This document shows positions 29,812-39,853 of a stretch of 64,000 nt of DNA, piece after piece. The notes under the pieces were generated by a model. That model was given only the letters and a program-made list of their open reading frames with translations, made no database searches and was not told the origin of the DNA. The stretch spans positions 62,001 to 126,000 of the forward strand of contig NZ_AXVK01000027.1 in the NCBI RefSeq assembly GCF_000482485.1, in the 5' to 3' direction. The translations under genes and the position numbers were made by a program. Every line of letters starts with the position of its first letter. The stretch's first letter is position 1. Source of the DNA: Paucisalibacillus globulus DSM 18846. GTDB lineage: Bacteria; Bacillota; Bacilli; Bacillales; Amphibacillaceae.

Positions 29812-31005
29812 TTATTTTGCTACTCTTCTTACATGTCCAGAGAAATGATCTTTCCAATATCCAGAAGTCATATCTGCAACAGCTAGTCCAGTAGAGTTCT
29901 GAGAACCAATGAACTGACCATTACCTACGTAAATTCCAACATGACCATTTGTTTTGTAAGTATTGAAGAATACTAAATCCCCAGGTTTAATTTCACTGTA
30001 GGAAACTTTTGTACCTGAACTTTGCATTGCTCCAGTACTTGATGGTAATGAAATACCAGCTTGTCCATAAGCCCATGATACAAATCCAGAACAGTCAAAA
30101 CCACCAGGTCCTTTACCAGCCCAAACATACGGAGTACCTAGATGAGGATATCCAGCATTGATAGCAGTCTGAACAGCATCACCAGATACAACTGGTGCAT
30201 TTTGTGTTTTCGATGATTTACTTAAGGTTGTTAATGATCCATTTGAATCAGAACCACTAGTTGATGCAAATGTATTAGATGCAACACGTGCAGCCGCAAG
30301 CTGACGATTAACTTCTGCTTGAAGGGAAGCTAATCTGCTGTCCTCCATTTGTAATTCATCTATTTTTGCTTGCAAACCTTGTTCTTTGTCCGTTAACTCT
30401 TCTTTCCTTGCTTCGTTGTCTTTCTTTTGAGTTAATATAGTTTCTTGCATTCCTTTTAACTCCGTTTGAAGATCAGATAACTCAGCAAGCTTTTCAGCAA
30501 TTGTCACTTTATCTGCTTCAAGTTGATCAACTAAGTCTTGGTCAGATGTAGTAATTTTATTTACAGCAGTGACACGACTAATAAAATCAGTAAAGCTAGA
30601 AGAACCAAAAATCACATCAAGAAAACCAATGTTTCCACCGTTCTTTTGATAGTTAACCATACGATTACTTAGAATGTCATAGCGCTTTTCAATTTCTTCT
30701 TGCAACATTGCAATTTCTTCTTCGGTTGACTTAACTTGAGCATTTGTATCATCAATCATTTTCTGATTCGATTTCAGTGCATCTTCAACCTCTTTAATTT
30801 TCTTATTTAACTCTTCAATTTCTGTTAAAACCTTTGTAATCTCTGTTTCAGCTTTTGATAGTTTATTTTGAACTTCAGAACGGTCACTCTGAATTTCTTG
30901 CAAGTTAGTTTCTGCATGAACAGAATCAATAACTAGATTACTGGATAAACCAATTACCACAACAGTAGCAATTGTAACGAAAGACTTCTTCACTTTCTTC
31001 CCCAC
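29812..31005 (-). CDS. Secreted NlpC/P60 peptidoglycan endopeptidase with coiled coil
   Basis: A 397-aa secreted cell-wall hydrolase. A signal peptide (about 1-31, ending VHA) precedes a long coiled coil (~35-225), a Ser/Thr-rich linker and a C-terminal NlpC/P60 domain with catalytic Cys305 (GGFDCSGFVSWAYG) and His355 (NGHVGIYVG). It is built like CwlO of Bacillus subtilis, a D,L-endopeptidase controlled by FtsEX through its coiled coil, or like PcsB. I looked for but did not find a clear WalR box upstream. Confidence 0.9.
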   Translation of the reverse strand: MGKKVKKSFVTIATVVVIGLSSNLVIDSVHAETNLQEIQSDRSEVQNKLSKAETEITKVLTEIEELNKKIKEVEDALKSNQKMIDDTNAQVKSTEEEIAMLQEEIEKRYDILSNRMVNYQKNGGNIGFLDVIFGSSSFTDFISRVTAVNKITTSDQDLVDQLEADKVTIAEKLAELSDLQTELKGMQETILTQKKDNEARKEELTDKEQGLQAKIDELQMEDSRLASLQAEVNRQLAAARVASNTFASTSGSDSNGSLTTLSKSSKTQNAPVVSGDAVQTAINAGYPHLGTPYVWAGKGPGGFDCSGFVSWAYGQAGISLPSSTGAMQSSGTKVSYSEIKPGDLVFFNTYKTNGHVGIYVGNGQFIGSQNSTGLAVADMTSGYWKDHFSGHVRRVAK

Positions 31006-31190
31006 TTTCTAGACATTCTATTAATCTACTATATGTTGTCTATGTAAACTGTCTATTTAATCTATTACTTTAGTCTTAAAAAGTATAACATCAATAAGTT
31101 TCACTAGTATTATTGTTTTATTACAGTTAGATTTCAAAAAATAGTAGTAGGTACTAAGACTATGGTTACACATTACTATATGAAACTAGC

Positions 31191-31262
31191 AAAAAGGGGG
31201 ACAGAACCATACATCCCAATTAGCTGATTGCTATAATTAGAATGCTATGACTCTGTCCCTAG
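31191..31262 (-). terminator. Probable terminator of aceBA
   Basis: On the minus strand AGGGACAG and CTGTCCCC form the base of a long hairpin, with CATA/TATG pairing inside, then CCTTTTTG. It begins 28 bases after the aceA stop. The stem is long and imperfect, so it could also be an interspersed inverted repeat. Confidence 0.6.
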
Positions 31263-31289
31263 ATACTATCTTTAAATTAATGTTTACTA

Positions 31290-32561
31290 TTAGAACTGCG
31301 CCTCTTCTGTCGATCCTTTCAACGCCACGGTTGAAGACGTTCCTCCAGAAATAACCTGTGCTACTTCATCAAAATATCCTGTACCAACCTCTCGTTGATG
31401 TCTTGTAGCAGAGTAGCCGTATTCTTCACTAGCAAATTCATTTTGTTGCAGTTCAGAATAAGCAGCCATCCCAGTTTCTTTATACTTTCTAGCTAGTTCA
31501 AACATGCTATAGTTTAGTGCGTGGAATCCTGCTAATGTTACAAATTGGAACTTATATCCCATGCTAGAAAGCTCATCCTGGAAATTTGCAATCTGTTTAT
31601 CTGATAACTTTTGCTTCCAGTTAAAAGATGGTGAACAATTATAAGCTAGGAGCTTACCAGGGAATTTTTCATGAATTGCATCTGCAAATTGCTTCGCTTC
31701 TTCCAAATTAGGCTCTGACGTTTCGCACCAAATTAAATCTGCATATGACGCATAAGCTAACCCTCTAGCAATCGCTTGTTCAATTCCCGCTTTCGTTCTA
31801 AAAAATCCTTCTGCTGTTCTTTCACCTTTAATAAATTCTTCATCTACAGGATCAATATCACTAGTTATTAAGTCAGCAGCATTTGCATCTGTTCTTGCAA
31901 TAATCAATGTTGGTGTTCCCATCACATCCGCTGCAAATCTAGCGGCAATTAAATTTCTTACCGCTGTTTGTGTTGGTAGTAAAACCTTACCACCTAAATG
32001 ACCACATTTTTTCTCTGATGATAATTGGTCTTCAAAATGTACAGCCGCAGCACCTGCTTCAATCATTGATTTCATTAACTCAAATACATTCAATTGCCCA
32101 CCAAATCCCGCTTCAGCATCAGCCACAATCGGTACAAACCAATCGATCTCTTCTTTTCCCTCGGAATAATGAATTTGATCTGCTCGTTGAAGTGCTTGAT
32201 TAATTCGTTTTACAACTGCTGGTACACTGTTTACTGGATACAAACTTTGATCTGGGTACATTTGACCAGCAGCATTAGCATCTGCTGCGACTTGCCAACC
32301 ACTTAAGTAAATTGCTCTAAGACCAGCTTTTACCTGTTGTACTGCTTGGTTTCCGGTAAGTGCTCCAAGTGCCTTAACATAGGATCCATTGTTTATCATA
32401 TCCCATAACTTATTTGCTCCTCTGCTAGCTAAAGTATGATCGATATCAATGGTGCCACGTAATCGTATGACATCTTCAGCTGTATATGGTCTTTCAATTC
32501 CTCTCCAGCGAAGATTCTCTTCCCAATCCATTTCTAAATGTTCAACACGTGTTTTGTTCAT
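31290..32561 (-). CDS. aceA: Isocitrate lyase
   Basis: First enzyme of the glyoxylate shunt, isocitrate to succinate and glyoxylate, which allows growth on acetate or fatty acids. The 423-aa protein has the signature KKCGHLGG (catalytic Cys186) and the metal-binding [11 protein letters not shown]. It follows aceB with a four-base overlap. The shunt complements the beta-oxidation operon at 12-18 kb. Bacillus subtilis 168 lacks this pathway. Confidence 0.97.
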   Translation of the reverse strand: MNKTRVEHLEMDWEENLRWRGIERPYTAEDVIRLRGTIDIDHTLASRGANKLWDMINNGSYVKALGALTGNQAVQQVKAGLRAIYLSGWQVAADANAAGQMYPDQSLYPVNSVPAVVKRINQALQRADQIHYSEGKEEIDWFVPIVADAEAGFGGQLNVFELMKSMIEAGAAAVHFEDQLSSEKKCGHLGGKVLLPTQTAVRNLIAARFAADVMGTPTLIIARTDANAADLITSDIDPVDEEFIKGERTAEGFFRTKAGIEQAIARGLAYASYADLIWCETSEPNLEEAKQFADAIHEKFPGKLLAYNCSPSFNWKQKLSDKQIANFQDELSSMGYKFQFVTLAGFHALNYSMFELARKYKETGMAAYSELQQNEFASEEYGYSATRHQREVGTGYFDEVAQVISGGTSSTVALKGSTEEAQF

Positions 32562-34141
32562 TGCACCATTCCCCTTTCTTTGATTAGCGCCTCATATGCA
32601 GGCAATGTTAAGAATTCAACAAATTCGTCATTATTCACTAATTTCCTAAAGATGTCTGTTGCAAGTTGTAAATAATACCTTTCACTAAAGTTGCTTTGTA
32701 GTAACCCCAATTCTTCTTCGATAACTTCATCTACTAAAGCAATTGTTATCTTTCTCCCATCTTCTAATTTTCCTTTTGGATGTCTAATCCATTGCCAAAC
32801 TTGCGCACGAGAAATTTCTGCTGTTGCTGCATCCTCCATTAGATTATTAATTGGAACAGCACCTCTACCACCAAGCCATGCAGCAATATACTCAATTCCG
32901 ACACTAACATTTGTCCGAAGTCCATCTTCTGTAATGTTTCCTTCAGGTACTTGCAATAGATCCTTACTACTAAATTTGTTATCTATTTTTCTATCAATTT
33001 GATTAGGTGTTGGCATTCCTTCATCAAAAATTTCTTTAACCAAAGCAACCATTCCAGGGTGAGCAACCCATGTACCATCATGCCCATCACGAACTTCCCT
33101 TTCTTTATCTGCTCGGACTTTATCAAATGCAACTCGATTGGCTACATCGTCATTTTTCACAGGTATTTGCGCAGCCATACCACCAATAGCTGGCGCATTC
33201 CGCTTATGACATGTTTCAATAGCTAACAATGAGTAAGTCCTCATAAATGGAGACTCCATCGTAACAGAAGCACGATCTGGAAAAACCACATCCATGTTAT
33301 GCTGAAACTTTTTGATAAAACTAAAGATATAATCCCATCTACCACAATTCACCCCAGCAGAATGCTCCCGTAACTCATACAAAATCTCATCCATTTCAAA
33401 AGCAGCAGTAATTGTTTCAATTAACACCGTAGCCTTTATCGTTCCTTTTGGAATTCCAACCCATTCTTGTGCAAATAAAAATACATCATTCCATAATCGT
33501 GCTTCTTCATAATGTTCAAGTTTTGGTAAATAAAGGTATGGTCCGGTTCCATTCTGAAGAAGTTGTTTAGCATTATGGTAAAAATACAATCCAAAATCCA
33601 TTAAACAGGCAGCCAGCTTCTCCCCTTCCACTTGTAAATGCTTTTCAACCAAGTGTAAGCCTCTAGGTCTTACCACTAGTACTGCTGTAGTTTCATTCAA
33701 TCGATACGACTTACTATTATCCGCAACAAAATCAATTTCTCTTCGGATGGCATCCCGTAAATTCAATTGACCTTGTATCATATTTTTCCATGTAGGAGAT
33801 GAAGCATCTTCAAAATCAGCCATAAATATATTTGCTCCGGAATTCATTGCATTAATTATCATTTTACGATCAACCGGGCCAGTTATTTCAACCCGTCTAT
33901 CCAGTAAATCTTCAGGCAAAGGAGCAATCGTCCAATCAGCTTTTCGTATCGTAGTTGTTTCTTTTGGAAAGTTAAGCATATACCCTTTATTTAGTTTCCT
34001 TTGAAGTTCCCGTCTTTTCTCTAGTAACGAAATTATTTGGTGATTAAATCGCTTGTGTAGCACTGATAAAAATTGAAGTGCACCTTCTGTTAATATTTTT
34101 TCTTGATTATCAACATAGATAGAACTAGTAATTATAGTCAT
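32558..34141 (-). CDS. aceB: Malate synthase A
   Basis: Condenses glyoxylate with acetyl-CoA to malate. The 527-aa length fits isoform [21 protein letters not shown] is the malate synthase signature, and [13 protein letters not shown] and [12 protein letters not shown] are further conserved blocks. It starts at ATG after AAAGGGAGG and overlaps aceA by four bases (operon aceB-aceA). Confidence 0.97.
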   Translation of the reverse strand: MTIITSSIYVDNQEKILTEGALQFLSVLHKRFNHQIISLLEKRRELQRKLNKGYMLNFPKETTTIRKADWTIAPLPEDLLDRRVEITGPVDRKMIINAMNSGANIFMADFEDASSPTWKNMIQGQLNLRDAIRREIDFVADNSKSYRLNETTAVLVVRPRGLHLVEKHLQVEGEKLAACLMDFGLYFYHNAKQLLQNGTGPYLYLPKLEHYEEARLWNDVFLFAQEWVGIPKGTIKATVLIETITAAFEMDEILYELREHSAGVNCGRWDYIFSFIKKFQHNMDVVFPDRASVTMESPFMRTYSLLAIETCHKRNAPAIGGMAAQIPVKNDDVANRVAFDKVRADKEREVRDGHDGTWVAHPGMVALVKEIFDEGMPTPNQIDRKIDNKFSSKDLLQVPEGNITEDGLRTNVSVGIEYIAAWLGGRGAVPINNLMEDAATAEISRAQVWQWIRHPKGKLEDGRKITIALVDEVIEEELGLLQSNFSERYYLQLATDIFRKLVNNDEFVEFLTLPAYEALIKERGMVQ

Positions 34142-34213
34142 TTAAAAACCTCCCTTTAGTTATATAACACAAATTAATTTATTTATTGTTACATAACAAC
34201 ATAATCAAAAAAA

Positions 34214-34315
34214 TTACTCTGCTTTTTTAGACAAGCAATAGTCACATTCTAATGGGAAGCCCAAATTTTCTACTGAGCATCCACACTCAGGACATCTTTC
34301 TGTATTTTTCCGCAT
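34214..34315 (-). CDS. 33-aa zinc-ribbon protein (YhfH-like)
   Basis: A very short ORF with an excellent ribosome binding site (AAAGGAGG, nine bases from ATG). It encodes two Cys pairs, CPECGC near residues 8-13 and CDYC near 24-27, the pattern of a minimal zinc ribbon. This recalls the tiny YhfH-type proteins of Bacilli, though I cannot confirm the family. It sits 72 bases upstream of aceB on the same strand, so it may share its transcript. Confidence 0.75.
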   Translation of the reverse strand: MRKNTERCPECGCSVENLGFPLECDYCLSKKAE

Positions 34316-34534
34316 CACACACACCTCCTTTTATATAACAGTTTTATTTTTTCTTAATTGTTATAATACAGACTATGTTATCATCTTATATTTGATACTA
34401 TATTTTTGCAACCCCTTAATTATCTATTTTTAAATCTGCTCACTTAATCCCGTGTTTATAACAATACAATTACTTATGAAACTACCCATCATTTGGAATA
34501 GAGACTGTTTTAATACATCCAATTCGTTTGAGTG
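34316..34534. other. AT-rich intergenic region
   Basis: Holds the likely promoter of the zinc-ribbon/aceBA transcripts, between the small gene and two tandem minus-strand terminators. No further gene seen. Confidence 0.4.
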
Positions 34535-34563
34535 AAAAAAACCACAGTAAAAACCACTGTGGT
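34535..34563 (-). terminator. Second terminator after uppP
   Basis: Perfect 8-bp stem ACCACAGT/ACTGTGGT with a six-base loop, followed on the minus strand by seven Ts. It lies about 75 bases beyond the first terminator after uppP. Confidence 0.75.
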
Positions 34564-34608
34564 CGACCAACTTTTTTCTTTGGATGAGGGAATCTTTATA
34601 TCCACAAA

Positions 34609-34642
34609 AAAGGATCATGAATATCCCATCCATGATCCTACT
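34609..34642 (-). terminator. First terminator after uppP
   Basis: Arms AGGATCATG and CATGATCCT (with ATGG/ATTC differences in the loop), followed on the minus strand by TTTTTT. It lies seven bases after the uppP stop codon. Confidence 0.85.
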
Positions 34643-34648
34643 TTATTT

Positions 34649-35482
34649 TTATAAGAAAAACACTAAAATTATTACAACCAACACGATACGGTAGATAGCA
34701 AATGGTGTTAACTTAATTCGATCAATAAGTTTCAAGAAAAACTTTATAGATAATAATGCAAAGATAAATGCACTAATAAAACCAGCAATAAAGAATGGTA
34801 ATGCATCAGCCGTAAAGTACTGCCAGTTCTTTAGCAGTGAAAGAAAACTTGCACCGGCCATAATCGGAACAGCCATAATAAATGTAAAGTCCGCTGCCGT
34901 TTTGTGACTCATCCCCATTAGAACACCACCAGAAATGGTTGCTCCGGATCTTGAGAATCCAGGCCATAAGGAAAAACATTGGATAAGCCCGACACTAAGT
35001 GCTTGTTTATATGTTATTTGATCAACCGTTTTCGCTGCCGGATCTTTTGATGCATAGCGGTCAGCTATTATCATCAAAATAGCACCGAGTACTAGACCAA
35101 TCAAGACTGTTTCCGTTCTAAATAAGTATTCATCAATATAATCTTCAAACAACACACCAAACACACCTGCAGGAATTAAACCAACAATTACTTGACTTAA
35201 TTTTAATCGTTGTTGAGCTGGTTGTGCTTGCTTATTCATTAAACGATTAAGTCCTAATAAATCGACAAAGCGTTTCCAGAATACAACTACAACCGCAAGA
35301 ATCGATCCAAGTTGAATTACAATTTTAAATGTATTCGCAGGATATTCGCCCAGAAATTCCTTCGACTTTAACCACATGTCATCAACAATAATCATATGTC
35401 CAGTAGATGATACGGGAGCAAATTCTGTTAAACCCTCTACCAAACCTAGGATTATCGCCTTTAAAATTTCAATAAGTTCCAT
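34649..35482 (-). CDS. uppP: Undecaprenyl-diphosphatase UppP (BacA)
   Basis: Integral membrane phosphatase that recycles undecaprenyl diphosphate for peptidoglycan synthesis and confers bacitracin tolerance. The 277-aa protein has both family motifs, EGLTEFAPVSSTGHM near 17-30 and WPGFSRSGATISGG near 168-181, containing the catalytic Glu, Ser and Arg residues. It follows a DedA-family gene by 12 bases; the two form an operon. Confidence 0.95.
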   Translation of the reverse strand: MELIEILKAIILGLVEGLTEFAPVSSTGHMIIVDDMWLKSKEFLGEYPANTFKIVIQLGSILAVVVVFWKRFVDLLGLNRLMNKQAQPAQQRLKLSQVIVGLIPAGVFGVLFEDYIDEYLFRTETVLIGLVLGAILMIIADRYASKDPAAKTVDQITYKQALSVGLIQCFSLWPGFSRSGATISGGVLMGMSHKTAADFTFIMAVPIMAGASFLSLLKNWQYFTADALPFFIAGFISAFIFALLSIKFFLKLIDRIKLTPFAIYRIVLVVIILVFFL

Positions 35483-35494
35483 AAATATTCCCCT

Positions 35495-36103
35495 TTATTT
35501 TCTAATCCTCTTTCTAGCAAACATAATCACAAAAATAATAAATGCAAGAGCAATCACAGCATACGTAATATTGGAATACATATCCATAAACCCTAAAATA
35601 CTATCCCAATTTTCACCAAGAGTGACGCCAATCATAATAAGGATAATGTTCCATATTAATGTACCGATTAAGGTAAATAGTAAAAAGAGAGTAAAATTCA
35701 TATTGGACATCCCGGCAGGAATGGAAATTAAGCTTCTAATCAAAGGAATCATTCTACAAAATAACACAGTCCAATAACCATATTTGTCAAACCAACTATC
35801 AGCCTTGTGAATATCCTCTTTTTTAATTCGAATAATGTGGCCCCATCTATCTACAATTTTCTCTAAACGTTCCACATCAATAAGTCGTCCAATTCCATAA
35901 AGCACAATCGCACCGAAAACCGAACCACATGTTGCTGTAATAATGACTCCAATAACGGTAAGTTCGGAATTCGTTGTCATAAAGCCACTGAACGGAAGAA
36001 CAATTTCGGATGGTATTGGTGGGAATACATTTTCAAGTGCCATCATAAAAAAGATCCCCATATAACCAAATTGTTCCATAATATTTGTTACCCATTCATA
36101 CAT
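35495..36103 (-). CDS. DedA-family membrane protein
   Basis: A 202-aa SNARE-associated/DedA protein with four or five helices and the motifs ENVFPPIPSEIVLPFSG near 25-41 and FFCRMIPLIRSLISIPAGMS-like segment. Some DedA proteins flip undecaprenyl phosphate (UptA) or phosphatidylethanolamine. Pairing in one operon with uppP makes a role in undecaprenyl phosphate recycling attractive, but this is an inference from context. Confidence 0.88.
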   Translation of the reverse strand: MYEWVTNIMEQFGYMGIFFMMALENVFPPIPSEIVLPFSGFMTTNSELTVIGVIITATCGSVFGAIVLYGIGRLIDVERLEKIVDRWGHIIRIKKEDIHKADSWFDKYGYWTVLFCRMIPLIRSLISIPAGMSNMNFTLFLLFTLIGTLIWNIILIMIGVTLGENWDSILGFMDMYSNITYAVIALAFIIFVIMFARKRIRK

Positions 36104-36356
36104 TGTCTATCCCTACTTTCAAAATCAATCGTTTTTCTTATGTGAGCGAGGAAAGATATGATACTTTTCTATTTGAGCCCAACTACAAAACTTGTCCATT
36201 TAAATATAATCAATGTCCTGTTTAAATATGCACACTTTACTATAACGAAAAATGTATGTTCACGTCTACAGTAATGTGTGGAAAACTTTATTGGTATAAG
36301 TTGGTCAAAAGTCCCCTGATTTGCAGTTTACCGCTACTTGTCTTACTTTCAACAAA

Positions 36357-36386
36357 AATAAAAGCCACTTTGAAGTGACTTTTTCT
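36357..36386 (-). terminator. Terminator of the LLM oxidoreductase gene
   Basis: Stem AAAGCCACTT/AAGTGACTTT with a short loop and T run on the minus strand, six bases after the stop codon. Confidence 0.8.
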
Positions 36387-36391
36387 TCAGC

Positions 36392-37372
36392 CTATGTAAT
36401 GATTTCTGCAAGTAACTCATAAGATTTTTTTCGTACATCATATGTAGGCGTATTCGTTAGGATCATAAATTCATCAACTTGATGTAGTTGTTCTAGTTCT
36501 TTTAATTTTTCTTTCACTTGAGTTGGTTCTCCAATAATCATTTTCTGTTTTGCATTTTCGAATTCAACTAAATCTTGTTCAGAAAGAGAATCATCGACAA
36601 TATCATCAAAACCATTGCTATTGTCCCCTCTAATCCTACTCCATTTAAAACTTTCCAATGCTAACTTTTCAGCTTTAGCTGATGTCTCTGCACAAATCAC
36701 ATGTACTGCAATTATAATCTCTGTTGTTTTATTCGGGAACTTTTCTTTTAATAGTTTTTTATAAGTGGAAATAATCGGAACGGAATCCGCTTCACTCATA
36801 AAATGTCCAAACGCATAATTCAAACCCTTTTCCGCTGCTAAAACAGCACTCTTTTCACTTGTTCCTAGTAGCCAAGGTACAGGCATATCATCTGGAATTG
36901 GAGCAGGTTTTATTTTGGAGAACATATGCCCAGTCTCAAAACCTCCGTGTAAAAACTGGTGAAGTTCATCTAATAGTTCTGGCATCTTCCGTACATTATC
37001 TAAGAAATTCCCAGACAAAGCAACTGATGCTTCAGCTGAGCCACCTGGTGATCTTCCAAGCCCTAGATCCACCCTTCCCGGATACAATGTCGCAAGTAAA
37101 TTAAATGTCTCCGCTACTTTAAATGGTTTATAATGCGGAAGTAAAATTGCTCCTGCACCGATCCTGATTCTTTCTGTATTTCCACCTATTAAACCTAGCA
37201 TTACTTCAGGAGCTGGGCATGAAAGACCAGCTAAATCATGATGTTCAGCTATCCAATAACGGTGGTAACCTAAGTGTTCACCAAGTTTTGCTACATTAAT
37301 TGTTTCAAAGAGTGCGTCTCGCGCTGTTTTTCCTGGAGCGATTGGTGCCTGGTCCAATATACTTAGTTTCAA
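36392..37372 (-). CDS. LLM-class flavin-dependent monooxygenase
   Basis: A 326-aa luciferase-like protein. The N-terminal LSILDQAPIAPGKTARDALFE type start, YRYWIAEHHDLAGLSCPAPEV and LGLGRSPGG are typical of the MsnO8/YvbT branch of FMN-dependent, F420-independent enzymes. The substrate is unknown. The start is TTG after AGGTGAAC. It follows the DUF1836 gene by 32 bases and may share its transcript. Confidence 0.85.
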   Translation of the reverse strand: MKLSILDQAPIAPGKTARDALFETINVAKLGEHLGYHRYWIAEHHDLAGLSCPAPEVMLGLIGGNTERIRIGAGAILLPHYKPFKVAETFNLLATLYPGRVDLGLGRSPGGSAEASVALSGNFLDNVRKMPELLDELHQFLHGGFETGHMFSKIKPAPIPDDMPVPWLLGTSEKSAVLAAEKGLNYAFGHFMSEADSVPIISTYKKLLKEKFPNKTTEIIIAVHVICAETSAKAEKLALESFKWSRIRGDNSNGFDDIVDDSLSEQDLVEFENAKQKMIIGEPTQVKEKLKELEQLHQVDEFMILTNTPTYDVRKKSYELLAEIIT

Positions 37373-37404
37373 TTTAGTTCACCTACAATAATTTTTATTA
37401 AAAA

Positions 37405-37983
37405 TCATTCATTTTCTTCCTCACTAAAACTATCAACAAGTTTTTCTGCCAGTCGACGATAAAAGTTACTCATATTTACTAGTGATGCAATTAATAAAAA
37501 CTGTTCCAGATATTCAAAATCATCATCTTCAAGCAAGGATATTTCATTCGAAACTTCTTCCGAACATTCCTCCACGTCAACCAAAAATCTTTCCATATTC
37601 ATATTACTAAGTTTTAAATAACTTTGATAGATTTTTTCGACCTCAAATCCATCTTCAACTATCTTCTTATTTAACTTCTCTAGTGTAATCTTAATATCAT
37701 TAATGGAAAGTGCACCTTTTAATTGATAAATCATGCTAATTAAGATGATATGCTTTTTGGAATACTTTTTGTTTTCAATAGGAAAAAATAGTTTCCCCTT
37801 TGCATAGTTGTTAACCATTGTTTTCGTTAGCACTTTATCTTCTTCACTTCGTTTAGACTGTTCGAGTTTATTTTCAAAAATTTGGATGACCTGATCCATA
37901 TATAAATCTAAATTGGGTAATTCTTCTACTAACAAATGATTGTCTAAATGTAAGCCTTCTATAAACTCATTTATATTTTTCAT
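37405..37983 (-). CDS. DUF1836 protein
   Basis: A 192-aa soluble protein with the DUF1836 pattern: LTKTMVNNYAKGKLFFP near residues 50-68, KKYSKKHIILISMIYQLK, and an acidic C-terminus. The N-terminal part resembles a MerR-like winged helix, so DNA binding is plausible. No targets are known. Confidence 0.8.
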   Translation of the reverse strand: MKNINEFIEGLHLDNHLLVEELPNLDLYMDQVIQIFENKLEQSKRSEEDKVLTKTMVNNYAKGKLFFPIENKKYSKKHIILISMIYQLKGALSINDIKITLEKLNKKIVEDGFEVEKIYQSYLKLSNMNMERFLVDVEECSEEVSNEISLLEDDDFEYLEQFLLIASLVNMSNFYRRLAEKLVDSFSEEENE

Positions 37984-38113
37984 CTATAACCCTCTGTATA
38001 ATTTTTACTCTATTATACGTTAATATTTATCCAAAAGTAAACCTTGACTACATAATGAAATAGGTGTATTGTTATACGTAGTTATCGAAACTACATAAGG
38101 GAGTGTTGTTAAT

Positions 38114-38761
38114 TTGAATACCTATATTAGAGAACCCATCAATGGATTCACTCATCTTTTTGGAGCGTTACTGTCTTTTGTTGGACTATTAGCTTTAGTT
38201 ATTAAAGCATCCATGGATTCTGGCTCACCATTGGTTATTACAGCGGTTATTATTTTCGGTATTAGCTTAATATTACTTTATTCAGCATCTGCTACATACC
38301 ATATGGTAGTGGCAAAAGATCATATTATAGCGTTTTTACGAAAAATTGATCATTCGATGATTTTTGTATTAATAGCTGGAACCTATACTCCTATTTGCCT
38401 AATTAGCCTTGGTGGAGCAACTGGTTGGACACTCTTTTTTGTTATTAATGGACTAGCTATCCTTGGAGTACTTTATAAATTGATTTGGTTTAAAGCTCCT
38501 CGTTGGTTATCGACTGCACTATATGTTATTTTGGGATGGATTATTATATTATTTAGTCCATCTTTAATAGAAGTAATTTCATCCACTGGTATGGTTCTAT
38601 TGTTACTTGGTGGTGTGTCATATACAGTTGGAGCGGTAATTTACTGGTTGAAACCAAAGTTTTTAGAGTTCAAGCATATGGGCTTCCACGAAATATTTCA
38701 TATTTTTATTTTGGTAGGTAGTTTGTGCCATTTTCTTTGTATTTACTACTTTGTTTTATAA
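38114..38761 (+). CDS. Hemolysin III family (PAQR-like) membrane protein
   Basis: A 215-aa, seven-helix protein of the YqfA/hemolysin III family. Metal-site-like residues lie in SASATYHM, DHSMIFVLIAGTYTPI and HEIFHIFILVGSLCHF (conserved His and Asp). True hemolytic activity is unproven for most members; lipid or membrane homeostasis is more likely. The start is TTG after AAGGGAG. Confidence 0.9.
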   Translation: MNTYIREPINGFTHLFGALLSFVGLLALVIKASMDSGSPLVITAVIIFGISLILLYSASATYHMVVAKDHIIAFLRKIDHSMIFVLIAGTYTPICLISLGGATGWTLFFVINGLAILGVLYKLIWFKAPRWLSTALYVILGWIIILFSPSLIEVISSTGMVLLLLGGVSYTVGAVIYWLKPKFLEFKHMGFHEIFHIFILVGSLCHFLCIYYFVL

Positions 38762-38873
38762 AGTGAAACTTTAATCAGGGACGGCATTTGTATCTCCCCC
38801 TATTATACTTACTTAGATTTCACTTTTTTTCCGTTTAGGGTCTTACAGCCAGTTTACCTGTAATGAGAATATA

Positions 38874-38911
38874 AGGGCATGAGATAAATGATTTTATCTC
38901 ATGCCCTTTCG
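38874..38911. terminator. Bidirectional terminator between hemolysin III and AraC genes
   Basis: A near-perfect hairpin with arms AAGGGCATGAGATAAA and TTTTATCTCATGCCCTT, between two convergent genes, flanked by A and T residues; it can serve both. Confidence 0.85.
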
Positions 38912-38952
38912 TTATATATTAAGTAGAATATTGGAATCCAGCATCATGTTTT

Positions 38953-39714
38953 TTATTTATTCAAGCTTAACTGGTTCCCTACCTGCCGATACTTTTTAGG
39001 GGTTATTCCATTATATTTTCTAAATAATGCTGTATAGTAGCTCTGATCACTAAAAGCGAAAAGTAATGCAATATCTAATAAAGAGGAATTAGTATGTTCT
39101 AAAAAGTACTTAGATTCTTCTATTTTCTTTCTATTAATATATTCCTTCAAGGAAATTCCTACTATTTTTCGAAAAAGGCTAGATAAATAGTTAGGACTTA
39201 CATTTGACTTCACTGCCACTTCAGTCAAAGAGATTGGTTGCAATATATGATCATGAATATGGTGAATTGCTTTATCGATAATGTCATTTTGGTAAGGATC
39301 TTTTTGATAGTCCCGTACAGCTTTTATGAAGGTAATGACCATCTCATATTCCAACGCTTGCAATTCATTTGAAGAATTCATCTTTTCAATTTCTCTTATG
39401 TATATATCACTTATATCAAATGCATACTCAGGAGTTACTCCTGCCTTAATTGTAGCTCTTGTAAATAGTGTACAGGAACAAATAAGTGAGTTTTTTAATG
39501 AACGAAGCGGGTTACTCGATAGTCTTGCTTTTTCCAGATTATTAATTTTAACTAGGACATCTTTGGCTTTCCTTTCGTTCGCTTGTGTTATCCAATGCAA
39601 TAGTTCCTGCTCCAATTGGTATGATGGATGAGCAAAGAATGATTCCTCATTTTCTTGTCTTGTTAAGAAAAATTGCTTAATTACATCCTGTTGAATTGTC
39701 GTTAACTTTCTCAT
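38953..39714 (-). CDS. AraC-family transcription regulator
   Basis: About 253 aa. The C-terminal ~100 residues form the AraC double helix-turn-helix (ISLTEVAVKSNVSPNYLSSLFRK, then LLDIALLFAFSDQSYYTALFRKYNGITPKKYRQ). The N-terminal half has no recognised sugar-binding fold and is rather Cys/Glu-containing helical. ATG 39714 is seven bases after GGAGGG. It is transcribed divergently from the sugar operon and is its probable activator. Confidence 0.85.
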   Translation of the reverse strand: MRKLTTIQQDVIKQFFLTRQENEESFFAHPSYQLEQELLHWITQANERKAKDVLVKINNLEKARLSSNPLRSLKNSLICSCTLFTRATIKAGVTPEYAFDISDIYIREIEKMNSSNELQALEYEMVITFIKAVRDYQKDPYQNDIIDKAIHHIHDHILQPISLTEVAVKSNVSPNYLSSLFRKIVGISLKEYINRKKIEESKYFLEHTNSSLLDIALLFAFSDQSYYTALFRKYNGITPKKYRQVGNQLSLNK

Positions 39715-39775
39715 TTCCAACCCTCCAACCTTAAAATTTTCATAAAAATCTTAATAATTCAATATCATTATAGTG

Positions 39776-39789
39776 TGTAAGCCTTTACA
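39776..39789 (+). promoter_or_regulatory. Probable CcpA cre site upstream of the sugar operon
   Basis: TGTAAGCCTTTACA is palindromic and differs from the cre consensus TGWAANCGNTNWCA only at the central CG. It lies between the AraC gene and the binding-protein gene, where CcpA-mediated glucose repression would act. Confidence 0.6.
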
Positions 39790-39853
39790 ATGCAATTAAG
39801 TCTAAAACAGCATTCGTTCTTTTTGAATGCACAAAATTTAGGGGGGACACGAA

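Noticed and set aside
31006-31090. WalR box ahead of the NlpC/P60 gene
   Set aside because: CwlO-type genes are often WalRK targets, but no TGTWAH direct repeat with five-base spacing was found.
34430-34633. 67-codon minus-strand frame after uppP
   Set aside because: It starts inside one terminator and crosses another; no ribosome binding site.
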